Source: JAPOKJ01 sp031421635
GTDB taxonomy: Bacteria > Pseudomonadota > Gammaproteobacteria > Burkholderiales > Burkholderiaceae_E
Length of the DNA: 64,000 bases
Direction: 5' to 3'
NCBI GenBank assembly: GCA_031421635.1
Contig: JANOPA010000124.1
Coordinates: forward strand, 7,834 to 71,833
In this document: positions 7,984 through 17,520 of the stretch, piece by piece
Numbering within the stretch: the first letter of the stretch is position 1
How the letters are laid out: each line of letters begins with the position of its first letter
Position numbers and translations under genes: made by a program
The notes under the pieces: generated by a model
The model's database searches: none
Told to the model about the DNA's origin: nothing
Seen by the model: the letters and a program-made list of their open reading frames with translations, nothing else

Positions 7984-9428
7984 GGGTGTTGTTGATCCAC
8001 ATTCAACTCAAGCACGCCCGTCCCCGGCTGAATCGGACCAATTCTGCCGAACCAGTCGCCAGTATTTTTTCCCGGTAAGCCAGATCGGCTTAAGTGAACT
8101 TCCAAGATCACGCTCCCGGCTTTGGAAAGCGGAGCCTGCGGGCGGAGGGACTGGGCGTCGCTCAAAGAGAAACTCAATGGCCACTGATCGACCAAGAAGT
8201 TTCGATCAATTTTGAGTGCTGCGATCGGCATTGACGGGCCCGCGCTTGAGTCCACTTGTCCTGTCTGTGCGTTGACTACGGGTGCCGACTTGATGCTTAC
8301 AAAAATGGCTTTAACGTCCCTTAGCGCCTCGGCCGATTTTGCGTTGGCGGAGAGCATGATTTTACCGGCCAACACCGCCTTACCTGGACTCGGACTCGCC
8401 ACTTGCGATGGGCGCTCGATAGCAGGTTGTGGCTTGGTGGTTAGCGGTGGCACCAGTGATTTTTCCGGAGTGATTGCTGTCGTAGAAGCACCCGCAGCAA
8501 CGCCAATGCCGGGTGTTTTAAGTTGCTCATCGATTCTCGCGAGCAGGGGCATGAGCTGTTCCGCTTGCGGGGAACCTGGTGTCATTTGGGACAATAGCTG
8601 GCTTAGGTACTGTTTCGCTTGCGCAAGGTTGCCGGCGCGAAATTGAGCCGCGCCCATCATCGCTAAAGATTTCGGTTCAGTCGGGTCGAGCTTTAGTGCT
8701 TGACTCAAGAGCTCGGTCGGACGCCCGGCGAAATTACTGGCCTTGCTTAAAGCAAGTGCTTCGGCAAATTCTGCCAAGGTGCGCGCAGCTTCTCTACTTT
8801 GAGGTGGCTCAAGCGCGAAATGTTTCTCAAACGCGGCAACGGATTTTGGGATCTGATCCGTGTACTTGTACGCTGCCCCTAAAATAGCCCAAGCAGGCGC
8901 GTCCTTGGGGTTGCCTGCAACTTTTGCCTCCAGCTCGGCGATCATTTTGAGGGGATCTTGCGCATCCACTTCGGCCGCTTGGGTTGGCATGTGGTCGATG
9001 AGCTGGGGCATGCCTACCGTCATGTAGATGACGGCCGCCAAGCTCGCGCCGAGAACGCCTAGAGCTAAGGCGCTCTTGCGATTCACCGGACTGCGTCGCA
9101 CAATTTCGGTTTCGCCAAATTCACGCGCAACCTCTTCGACTAAGTCTTCTTGCTGTTTTTGCGCCTCTTCCGCGCTGAGGCGACCGAGTTCCAATTCGGA
9201 TGCGATCTCTTGGCGGCGATCTTTATAGACGGCAAGACGCGCCTGTTCGTCGGCCGTGACGCTTGTCTTTGTGGCAATGGCGGCATTCTTTTCGCCAACG
9301 CCGCCAGGCCGTTCAAGGGTGGCACCCACTCGCACAACCTCATTTATATGGGATCGCCAAAGAGGCCTAAGCACCCAAGCGAAGGCAATGAGGGTCAAAA
9401 CCTCGCAAACAACAATAAACGCAATCAC
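7980..9428 (-). CDS. ccmI: Cytochrome c biogenesis protein CcmI (TPR)
   Basis: CcmI/CycH holds apocytochrome c and delivers it to the CcmFH synthetase. Two N-terminal membrane helices (about residues 3-20 and 115-135) flank a cytoplasmic loop containing LAVYKDRRQEIASELELGRL and EEAQKQQEDLVEEV, the standard CcmI signature. A periplasmic TPR region follows (AWAILGAAYKYTDQIPKS, then EPKSLAMMGAAQFRAGNLAQA), and a C-terminal domain is present as in betaproteobacterial homologues (VFVSIKSAP, then SLSDAQSL). It is the first ccm gene and overlaps argE by 4 bases. Confidence 0.92.
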   Translation of the reverse strand: MIAFIVVCEVLTLIAFAWVLRPLWRSHINEVVRVGATLERPGGVGEKNAAIATKTSVTADEQARLAVYKDRRQEIASELELGRLSAEEAQKQQEDLVEEVAREFGETEIVRRSPVNRKSALALGVLGASLAAVIYMTVGMPQLIDHMPTQAAEVDAQDPLKMIAELEAKVAGNPKDAPAWAILGAAYKYTDQIPKSVAAFEKHFALEPPQSREAARTLAEFAEALALSKASNFAGRPTELLSQALKLDPTEPKSLAMMGAAQFRAGNLAQAKQYLSQLLSQMTPGSPQAEQLMPLLARIDEQLKTPGIGVAAGASTTAITPEKSLVPPLTTKPQPAIERPSQVASPSPGKAVLAGKIMLSANAKSAEALRDVKAIFVSIKSAPVVNAQTGQVDSSAGPSMPIAALKIDRNFLVDQWPLSFSLSDAQSLRPQAPLSKAGSVILEVHLSRSGLPGKNTGDWFGRIGPIQPGTGVLELNVDQQHP

Positions 9429-10633
9429 AGCAAACTACTCGCGCTCAGCCGTGCCGAAAGCGCATCCATAAAATATAAACACTCGTTGATTTGTGCCATT
9501 TCGACATATTCGTCAGGCTGATGGGCCACGCGTATTTGTCCGGGGCCACAAACCACCGTGGGAATGCCCACTTCTTGCAGCATGCCCGCCTCGGTGCCAA
9601 AACTGACGCGACCAAAACCCTGATGCCCGCACATCGGCATAAGGGCTTGCGCCAAATTCAGGTTGCCGCGCTCGTCAAGGCCGGGAGCATCGAGAATTTC
9701 ATCGATCACGATCCGGCATTTTGGCGACACAGCCTTGGCGATTGGTTCGAGTTGAGTGCTGCAATAGGTTCGTATTTGAGCAACAATATCTTGCGCGTAG
9801 ACACCCGGCAGAGCCCGAACCTCGAAGGTGAACTCGCAGTCTTTGGCGGTAATATTGTGAGCCGTGCCGCCTTGAATCATGCCCACATGAACACTGGTGT
9901 GTGGAAACTCAAAGCCGTCGTGACGTTCGGCGAGATTGAGCTTTTGTTGGAGCTTGTTGATAAAGACGATGACCTCGGCCGCCAACTCCACTGCCGACAC
10001 ACCCTGGTCGCGTAGCGACGAGTGCACCGAAAAACCTTGCACTTTGCAGCGAAAAATCGCCGCCCCCTTGTTGGCGACAACCATCCGCATTGAAGTAGGC
10101 TCACCGATCACACAGCCCATAGGCTTGAGTGCCGCTTGGGATAAATGCGCCGCCAATTGACGCATACCGCGCATATTGCTTTCTTCGTTGTAGGACAAGG
10201 CAATATGAATGGGTTGTTTCAACGGACTTTTTGAGAACATGGTGGCTGACTCAATAGCACAGGCTATAAAGCCTTTCATGTCGGCGGAACCACGAGCCAC
10301 CCAAGTATCGTCCTTAGGAGTCAGTGTAAAGGGGTCGCTGTGCCAGTCTTGGCCAGCCACCGGCACCACGTCCGAGTGCCCAGACAGGATTAGGCCCGCC
10401 CGGTCAGGGGGGCCAATGGTGGCAAAAAGGTTGGCCTTGCCAGCCTCAGTTGGCCCGGCATTGGGGGCGTTCTCGCCATGCTGAACCAAGACGCTTGCAC
10501 CAAGCGCTTCAAGGCGATTGGCGGCCCAATCGATCAGCTCACGGTTACTCTGGCTACTGACGGTATTAAAGCCCACGAGTGTCGTTAGACACTCCTGGGT
10601 GCTTTTGAACATGGGGTGGGTAGTAATGGCCAT
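9425..10633 (-). CDS. argE: Acetylornithine deacetylase (M20 metallopeptidase)
   Basis: Hydrolyses N-acetylornithine to ornithine and acetate in arginine synthesis. It is an M20-family dinuclear zinc enzyme with LSGHSDVVPV (metal His/Asp), DMKGFIAC (bridging Asp), SYNEESN (general base Glu and metal Glu) and FGTEAGMLQE near the C-terminus, plus a dimerisation insertion. I choose the ATG at 10633 (about 402 residues); an ATG nine codons upstream also exists. The stop overlaps the ccmI start, so arginine and cytochrome c maturation genes appear co-transcribed, with argE first. An ArgE-like deacetylase of different specificity cannot be excluded. Confidence 0.85.
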   Translation of the reverse strand: MAITTHPMFKSTQECLTTLVGFNTVSSQSNRELIDWAANRLEALGASVLVQHGENAPNAGPTEAGKANLFATIGPPDRAGLILSGHSDVVPVAGQDWHSDPFTLTPKDDTWVARGSADMKGFIACAIESATMFSKSPLKQPIHIALSYNEESNMRGMRQLAAHLSQAALKPMGCVIGEPTSMRMVVANKGAAIFRCKVQGFSVHSSLRDQGVSAVELAAEVIVFINKLQQKLNLAERHDGFEFPHTSVHVGMIQGGTAHNITAKDCEFTFEVRALPGVYAQDIVAQIRTYCSTQLEPIAKAVSPKCRIVIDEILDAPGLDERGNLNLAQALMPMCGHQGFGRVSFGTEAGMLQEVGIPTVVCGPGQIRVAHQPDEYVEMAQINECLYFMDALSARLSASSLL

Positions 10634-10665
10634 ACCGCCATTATCGCAGCCCCGGCTCAAACAGC

Positions 10666-11163
10666 TTATCTTTCGGTCAATTTGTCCTTCATTTTGGACA
10701 TCGCGATGGCAGCGGCCAAACCTCCTAAAGTTTTAATCAAGGTGGGGTGTTCCGCGTAAAAACTACCTAACTTGTCGATTACGCCAGGTTGTTGCTCGTG
10801 GGCCTGAGTTGCAATTTCTTGCACTTGTTGGGGCGAGAGACGAGAAGCTTGCTCTGGGGTGATTTGGGTTTGACCGGGAGCCATCATCTTGCTCAGGGCA
10901 CCACCTGCCAAGCTCGCGATGGCCATAGGGCCCAGAGCACCCAGAATGGAGTTCAGCATGCCGGCTTGCTGGCCGCCATTGGATTGGCCAAAAAGCTGCG
11001 CCGCCATTTGCGGGAACGGGGGGGTTTGATCGGAACGAAACGCCTCGGATATGCCGTGACCCAGGAGATCCTGAGGGGCTTGCTGGGCGACTTGTTGCAA
11101 ATGGTCGTCGTGGTTAGTCATTGAGCTGCTCGCAGCCTGCAAAAGCATGTCCATTAGTCCCAT
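10666..11163 (-). CDS. Conserved hypothetical, Gln/Ala/Gly-rich small protein
   Basis: A 165-residue protein with no signal peptide. The N-terminal half is Gln/Ser-rich (LQQVAQQAPQDLLG, then MAAQLFGQSNGGQQ). A glycine-rich hydrophobic segment follows (LNSILGALGPMAIASLAGGALSKMM), then a helix of the ITPEQASRLSPQQVQEIA type and a C-terminal amphipathic segment. It vaguely recalls DUF937/YidB-like proteins, but I cannot assign it with confidence. A ribosome site (gagga) precedes the ATG. Function unknown. It lies just upstream of argE on the same strand. Confidence 0.65.
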   Translation of the reverse strand: MGLMDMLLQAASSSMTNHDDHLQQVAQQAPQDLLGHGISEAFRSDQTPPFPQMAAQLFGQSNGGQQAGMLNSILGALGPMAIASLAGGALSKMMAPGQTQITPEQASRLSPQQVQEIATQAHEQQPGVIDKLGSFYAEHPTLIKTLGGLAAAIAMSKMKDKLTER

Positions 11164-11251
11164 GGTGTTCTCCTCAGTTGGGTTGGTTTGGGGATGATAC
11201 GCCAGCCAGGATGTGACCGGATTTTTGCCGCCTTGGCGACGGCCTGCAGCA

Positions 11252-11953
11252 TTATTCTATATCGGGTAAGGCCTTAACAAGAGGCTTAAGCAATGCCGGT
11301 CCGCCGCCAGGAATCGGGGTGCGATCAACATTGAGGGTCATCGAAACGAGTACGTAGTAGCCATTGACCCCGATCAAATCAACCACGCCTTGCTCACCCA
11401 ATTTATCCCTGGCGAGCTTAAAGGTTTCATCGCTGACAAAATGCTTGAGATGCAATTCGCGGGTGAAGCGATACACGATGGCTTCATCTTCTTTCATGCC
11501 CGCGGGCACCCGCCCTTCGGCTACGTCTTGAGCAATCGACGGATTGAGGCCTGCTTGCATTGCCAAGCGGTGATGCGCAAACCACTCGTATTGAGCACCC
11601 CAGTATCGAGCGGTGATCAAAATCGCAAATTCGTTCAGCCTGGGGCCCAGGGTGCTTTTGAAGCGAATGTGCTCGCCAATTTTTTGCAGGCGATCACCCA
11701 GTTCGGGGCTGCGAAGCCAAACGTTGAAGGGGCTGCCTACGGATTTTGGAGCAGGCAGGTTAGGGTCTGCCAGGGCACGACGAGGTCCGTTGAGGATCGA
11801 GTCTGACAAGGCCCTTTGCGGCGCCGTCATTTCATCGAGTTGCAGTAATTTAAAACGTCGATCCGCCTCGGTTTGGCTCAAGGCGGGAGTACTTACCAGG
11901 GCTAGACTTAGTAGCGAGGTACTTACTAGTGCAGTATTTGACTTGATCTTCAT
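11252..11953 (-). CDS. Exported carboxymuconolactone-decarboxylase-family protein
   Basis: A 233-residue protein with a Sec signal peptide (hydrophobic core LVSTSLLSLALVSTPALS). It is followed by the all-helical AhpD/CMD-like fold: NEFAILITARYWGAQYEWFAHHRLAMQAGL, then EDEAIVYRFTRELH, then LIGVNGYYVLVSMTLN. The typical AhpD CxxC pair is absent, so it is not a classic alkylhydroperoxidase. Similar exported proteins are often seen near catabolic genes in Burkholderiales. The substrate is unknown. Confidence 0.75.
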   Translation of the reverse strand: MKIKSNTALVSTSLLSLALVSTPALSQTEADRRFKLLQLDEMTAPQRALSDSILNGPRRALADPNLPAPKSVGSPFNVWLRSPELGDRLQKIGEHIRFKSTLGPRLNEFAILITARYWGAQYEWFAHHRLAMQAGLNPSIAQDVAEGRVPAGMKEDEAIVYRFTRELHLKHFVSDETFKLARDKLGEQGVVDLIGVNGYYVLVSMTLNVDRTPIPGGGPALLKPLVKALPDIE

Positions 11954-12070
11954 GGCATCCTCTCTGATCTCAAAGTGAGAGGGATGATAGGTTGGGGCTC
12001 TGCGTTTTTAGCTTTACCACTCCACTTTTGCGATGCAGGGGTACAAATACTTTTAGAGGCTCTACGAAAT

Positions 12071-15000
12071 CTAATGTTGAGAGGGCACAACCTCCGCGGC
12101 TGGATTTTCTGGAGTCTTGACTGGCCCCTTGCCGCTAAATCGATCCAAAGCAAGATAGAGCACCGGTGTGATGAACAAGGTCACCGCCTGCGAGAACACC
12201 AACCCACCGACCACCGCCAAGCCGAGAGGCTGACGGAGCTCGGCTCCCGCACCAATACCCAAGGCAATGGGCAGAGCACCCATCATGGCCGCCAAAGTGG
12301 TCATCATGATCGGTCTAAAGCGCAAGATACAGGCCTCCCGAATGGCCTCGAACGGGGTTTTGCCATGATTGCGTTGTGCGTCGAGCGCAAAGTCGATCAT
12401 CATGATCGCGTTCTTTTTGACGATACCAATCAATAGCAAGATGCCGATGGTGGCAATGATGGTGAGATCTTGCCCGAACAACATCAACGTACCCAGTGCG
12501 CCCACTGCAGCAGAAGGAAGACCTGCAAGAATTGTGATCGGGTGAATGTAGCTCTCATAAAGCACGCCGAGTAACACGTAGATCACGAGCAGAGCGCCAA
12601 TGATCAGGATCGCCTGACTACCTTGAGAGTTCTTGAACACCGCTGCATCGCCGCCGTACTTTGTGATGATCGAGGAGGGCATGCCAATCGCATCGCGCTC
12701 TTTTTCGATCTTGGTTGTGGCGTCACCTAAAGCAGCGCCAGGGCCAAGATTAAATGAGATCGTCACCGCTTGTAACTGCCCCACATGATTGATGGAGGTT
12801 GGACCTACGGTACGTTCGACCGTTGAGAAGGCCGAAAGGGGAACCAAGTTCCCGGTGCTGGACCTCACGTAAATGTTGGCAAGTGCGCTTTCGTCTTTCT
12901 TGGCTTCAGGCGCTACTTCCAAAATGACCTGATAGCTGTCCGAGGCTAGATAAATCGTCGACACCTGGCGCTCACCAAAGGCGCTGTAGAGTGAGTTTCG
13001 AATCGTTTCAATCGAAACCCCCAAAGTGTTGGCGCGATCACGATCGATCTTGAGTTGAGCAATCAAACCGCGCATTTGAGCATCGCTGGTCACGTCGCGA
13101 AATAGCGGATCGTTTCGCATACGTTCCTGTAAGCGCACTGCCCATTCGTTAATCTCGTCCGCTTATACGCTTTGCAGAATGTATTGGAACTGTGCCTTAC
13201 TGGGTCGACCTCCCAACTGTAGATTTTGGATCGGTCGCATAAACACATTGATGCCCGAAACGTCACGCAGCTTCTTGCGCATGCCCTCAATCACGTCTTT
13301 CATCGGGGCGCGTTGACTCATTGGTTTGAGTGTCACGAACATCCGTCCGACGTTTTGCGACCCCTGCCCGCCGTTAAACGAGCTGACGTTAGCGACCGCT
13401 GGATCAGCACGGAAAACCGCTGCGGCACGTTCCTGTAATCGAACCATTTCTTGAAACGACACGTCCTCTGAAGCTTCGGTCGATACCGTAATTTGACTAA
13501 TATCTTCCTGCGGGAAGAACCCTTTAGGAATAATCATGAACAGCCAAACGGTCGCGACCAAGGTGCCGAGTGCAACCAACATCACTAGAGCGCGCCAACG
13601 CAAGGCCAGATCCAGTAGCCAGGTGTAGCCCGCCAGCATGGCATTGAAGCCACGCTCGAAGGAGCGCACCAGGACGCCGGGTTTGCGCATTTGCGACTCG
13701 TCTTTGAGCAGGCGACTGGCCAGCATCGGGACAAGCGTAAGGGAGACGAAGGCGGATACCACAATCGCCAGACCAACTACTACCGCAAACTCGTGGAACA
13801 GTAAGCCGATCACGCCCGGCATGAAGAAAATCGGAATAAAAACGGCGATCAGCGAAGACGATATAGAGAGAATCGTGAACCCGACTTCTCTCGAACCCAT
13901 TAAGGCAGCTTGGAAGGGAGGCACACCTTCTTCCACGTGGCGCATAATGTTTTCGAGCATGACGATGGCATCGTCCACCACGAGACCTACGGCCAGGGTC
14001 AGACCGAGAAGTGAGATGTTATCCAAGCTATAGCCAAGGCCCCATAAGAGCGCCACTGCGCCGACAAGGGAGACCGGGAGGGACAGTGTTGGTATCAAGG
14101 TCGCGACGAAGCGCCGGAGGAATAGAAAGATCACCAACACCACCAGGATGATGGTTCCGATGAGTGTCAAATTGACGTCGTGAAGTGCTTCGCGAACCGA
14201 TCTAGAGCGATCATTCACCGGTGTCATGGTGACTGATTGTGGCATCTGGCTAGCGAGGTTCGGGAGTGCGGCTCGGACGGCATCGACTACCCGTACGGTG
14301 TTAGCGCCTGGCTGACGCAGCACTGCAAGAATGATGGAGGGATCGCCATTGAGGTTGGCATAACTCTTGGTGGTTTCGACGCTGTCTTCCACTAGCGCAA
14401 TGTCGCGTAGGCGCACGGAATTGCCGCCCTTACTAGCAACGATCAAGTCTGCAAACTCGGCAGCATTTTTGAGCTGACGATTGGCCTGAAGAGTCAACAT
14501 TTGGGAGGGGCCATCCAAGGTGCCCACTGGCGTATTGACGTTGGCAGATTTTAACGCCGCAGAAAGCTCGTCGAGTCCAATATTTCGAGCGGCAAGCGCT
14601 TCGGGCAATACTCGAACGCGAATGGCGTAGCGCTTGGCGCCGAAGATATTGACCTGCGCCACGCCGGTAATGGTGGACAGGGTTGGAGAGATAAGATGTT
14701 CGGCGTAGTCTTGTAAATCGGAAAGCTGCATGGACGGCGAGGTCATGGCAATGATCAACACCGGCGCATCGGCAGGATTGACCTTGCGATAGGACGGCGG
14801 AATGGTCATCTCAACCGGAAGAGTCCGTTGGGCCCTGAGTAAAGCAGCTTGCACGTCGACGGCCGCCGCATCGATATTGCGGCCTTCTTCAAACTCTAAG
14901 GTGAGGGAGGTATTGCCAAGAGTACTGCTTGAGCTAATCGTGGCGAGACCTGGAATCGTCTGAAATTGCTTTTCTAAAGGGAGCGCAACCGAGACTGCCA

Positions 15001-15175
15001 TGTTCTCCGGGCTGGCACCGGGCAAGATACCAACGACACTGATCACCGGTGTGTCGTAGCTAGGTAAGGCTGCCACAGGTATCTGACGGTAGGCAATCAC
15101 ACCAGCCACGACCCAACCCAAATTGAGCAGTACCGTCATTACCGGACGGCGGATAAAGAGTTCGGAAAGGTTCAT
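12071..15175 (-). pseudogene. RND multidrug efflux permease interrupted by one in-frame TAA
   Basis: An inner-membrane RND pump of the MdtB/MdtC type. The first 670 codons (15175-13163) carry the N-terminal helix NLSELFIRRPVMTVLL, both porter subdomains, and the proton-relay helix with GLVVDDAIVMLEN. Reading stops at TAA (13165-13163) in the second periplasmic loop, just after KAQFQYILQSV. The same frame continues without any shift for 363 more codons (ADEINEWAVRLQERM, ending 12071) through the remaining six helices. The sum of about 1034 codons equals a full-length RND permease. A GTG at 13138 could permit re-initiation. Either a recent nonsense mutation or a sequence error. It overlaps the adaptor gene by 4 bases. 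Confidence 0.88.
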
Positions 15176-16653
15176 GGCTTGGCTTTCTCGCTTGCTTTGT
15201 CGCTAGATTTTTCGGCACTCTTGCCGCCGCCTTTGCCAGCGCCGTCACGTGGTCGCTCAAAGGCTGTAGAGCCTGGCCGTAAGTTTTGTCGACCGTCGAG
15301 AGCGATTCTTTCACCTGGTTTTAAGCCTGTCACCGCTGCCTCTTCGCCGTAGCTTTGCACAATTTGTACAGGCCGCACTGACGCTTTATTATCTTTGTCA
15401 ATAACGTAGACGATCGAGCCGCGTACAGTTTGAATGACGGTGGATTGAGGTATGACAATGGCGTCTTTGAGCGCCTCAATTTGAACGCTTACATTGACGA
15501 AGGCGCCTGGCCAAAGTGCCTGATCACGGTTGTCGAAGAGCGCTTTCGCCTTGACTGTTCCAGAATTGCTATCGACATTGGTGTCTACAAAACTGAGTTT
15601 GCCATCGACACTTTTGCCGGATTCCGGGAATGTCACGAGCACCCTGGCGCCGCCGGCCTTCAGAATCGACAAGACACTGTTGAGGTTACGTTGCGGAAGA
15701 TTGAAGGCCACAGCAATCGGGTCAAGCTGAGTAATAGTGACCATCGGTGTTTGATTCGCCTGTACTGCGCTCCCCCCAAACACCGAAATTGTGCCAATTC
15801 GACCGTTGCTTGGCGCAGCAATACGGCTATAAGTCAGGGGAATTCTGGCCGAAGCCAGAGCCGCTTTGTCGGCATCTAGTGTGGCCTTGTCGGCGGCAAT
15901 CACTGCCATTTGAGCGTCCACGTTGGACTGAGCGGTGTCCACCGCACCTTGCGATACAAAGTTCTTTTCGACCAATTGCTTGCTTCTTGCGAGCTGTCGT
16001 TGAGTTTCGGCAAGTGCGGCCTCATCCTTTGCGATTTGCGCTACAGACTTAGCCACTTGAGCCTGTGCCCTTGTGACGTTGGCTTCATCGGGTCGAGCGT
16101 CGAGCGTGAAGAGTAGCTCGCCTTTTCGAACAAATTGCCCCTCTTTGATATGCACCTTGGTCACAACACTGGTCATTTGAGAGCGAATATCGACACTCGA
16201 TACGGGTGTGACCGAACCGGTTGCTTGCAAGAAAATTGGAAGGTCTTTCTGCTGTGCGCGCACGCTGGTGATACTCACGGGGGGGCCGCTGGCTGCCCCT
16301 GACGCACCTGCCTTACCGGGTCCAGCGCCAGGTCCTGGACCAGGTCCCGAAGCAGCGCCCGGGCTGGGGCTGCCTGCTGCACCTGGACTCGCGCCGGTAC
16401 CTGGCGCACTGGAATTGCCTTGCCCGCCTGTACTGGCCCCTGCGCTAGGTGTGGGCGTAGCTGGAGGGGTGGCGGTTTGACCCGCAGAATTACCCGCTGC
16501 TTGGGGTGCTGGGGCTGGAGGTTCCGTCTTTGCTCCACAAGCCGCTAATGCAAGTGCGCAAAGCGCGCCAATGGTGGTCGCTAAAAAAGTCTTTTTGTGC
16601 GCAAATGAAAGCATGGAAGTTGCATGCGTCTCTTTATATTGGTCCATCTTCAT
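15172..16653 (-). CDS. RND efflux periplasmic adaptor (MFP), lipoprotein
   Basis: Membrane fusion protein linking the RND permease to an outer-membrane channel. A lipoprotein signal with lipobox LALAAC is followed by a long Pro/Gly/Ala/Ser-rich linker (about residues 45-125). Then come the barrel-sandwich/lipoyl half DIRSQMTSVVTKVHIKEGQFV, an alpha-helical hairpin, SRIAAPSNGRIGTISVFGG and the beta-barrel and MP domains. The closing residues are Lys/Ser/Gly-rich. An internal ATG at 16614 would give a shorter leader. Operon order is marR, adaptor, permease. No outer-membrane TolC partner is in the window. Confidence 0.9.
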   Translation of the reverse strand: MKMDQYKETHATSMLSFAHKKTFLATTIGALCALALAACGAKTEPPAPAPQAAGNSAGQTATPPATPTPSAGASTGGQGNSSAPGTGASPGAAGSPSPGAASGPGPGPGAGPGKAGASGAASGPPVSITSVRAQQKDLPIFLQATGSVTPVSSVDIRSQMTSVVTKVHIKEGQFVRKGELLFTLDARPDEANVTRAQAQVAKSVAQIAKDEAALAETQRQLARSKQLVEKNFVSQGAVDTAQSNVDAQMAVIAADKATLDADKAALASARIPLTYSRIAAPSNGRIGTISVFGGSAVQANQTPMVTITQLDPIAVAFNLPQRNLNSVLSILKAGGARVLVTFPESGKSVDGKLSFVDTNVDSNSGTVKAKALFDNRDQALWPGAFVNVSVQIEALKDAIVIPQSTVIQTVRGSIVYVIDKDNKASVRPVQIVQSYGEEAAVTGLKPGERIALDGRQNLRPGSTAFERPRDGAGKGGGKSAEKSSDKASEKAKP

Positions 16654-16715
16654 TTCGGATCTTTATCGTTCGTTCGGAATTGTGTTCAGATTTAATGGGT
16701 AGGATTTCACCCGTA

Positions 16716-17297
16716 CTAGGCTTGCAGAAATTCAGTGTTTGATATCAGTTTTTTCAGGTCGCGCAAAGGCATTTTTTCATGTCGAAAAGTTTTACCCAGG
16801 ATCTCGAGACCGGCATTAAGTGTGGCGAGCTCGTGAGTGGAAAGGTGAGACATGGCAAGTGCGAAATCTTTGCGAGCCTCTGCGCGTATAGCTTGTAACT
16901 GGGCGCGGCCAGGGCTGCTGATGTGCAATAGCGAGCGTCTTCGGTCTTCAAGGTCGTTCACAACCAGGATTGTGCCCGCTCTGGTCAAGCGATCCACCAT
17001 GACCGAGGCAGTCGCCTTCGTGACGCCCATAAACGCCGATAGGTCGGAAACGCTACACCCGTCATGCCGAGAAATAAATGCCAAGCACCGGAATTGCGGG
17101 ACCGTTAGCTGATCCCCAACATGGCTTCGGAGGCTTGCGCGCATGGTGTCCATGACCGCCGGAATAATTTCAATGACTGCCGATGCCGAGCTCTCCAAAA
17201 CGCTCGGCTCGCGAACCGCCACCAAGGAATGGCTTGAATCGGCGATCTTCGTATTGCTTATGCTGCGACGCCGCATAAATTGGTTAACCCTTTCCAC
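16716..17297 (-). CDS. MarR-family transcriptional regulator
   Basis: A 193-residue winged-helix repressor. The core reads DQLTVPQFRCLAFISRHDGCSVSDLSAFMGVTKATASVMVDRLTRAGTILVVNDLEDRRRSLLHISSPG in consecutive parts, which is the MarR recognition helix and beta-wing. An N-terminal extension of about 40 residues precedes it. It lies 62 bases upstream of the RND adaptor on the same strand, so it most likely represses the efflux operon and itself. A candidate palindromic site lies about 85 bases upstream of its start. Confidence 0.9.
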   Translation of the reverse strand: MERVNQFMRRRSISNTKIADSSHSLVAVREPSVLESSASAVIEIIPAVMDTMRASLRSHVGDQLTVPQFRCLAFISRHDGCSVSDLSAFMGVTKATASVMVDRLTRAGTILVVNDLEDRRRSLLHISSPGRAQLQAIRAEARKDFALAMSHLSTHELATLNAGLEILGKTFRHEKMPLRDLKKLISNTEFLQA

Positions 17298-17380
17298 CTA
17301 AAGTTGTGACAGGCCCAGGGATTGCTCACACAAGGCTCGAGTCCGGCCTGTCTGTGAGGTCAAATCAGGTATTTTTTAAA

Positions 17381-17397
17381 TTAGTTTGATTATCTAA
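17381..17397. promoter_or_regulatory. Candidate MarR operator
   Basis: The imperfect palindrome TTAG-N9-CTAA lies in the AT-rich divergent region between marR and the aminotransferase gene. Its size and spacing resemble MarR-family sites, but no second copy was found. The assignment is inference from position. Confidence 0.35.
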
Positions 17398-17520
17398 GTA
17401 TATGGCAAGCTCACTTTGCGCTATGCTTCTATTTTGCATTATTCGATTCACTAAAGTGTGTCGCAACTGGCCTTGCTCAAATGTTGAGCGTGTTGTGACC
17501 GCCTACAAGGAGCCCTGGCC

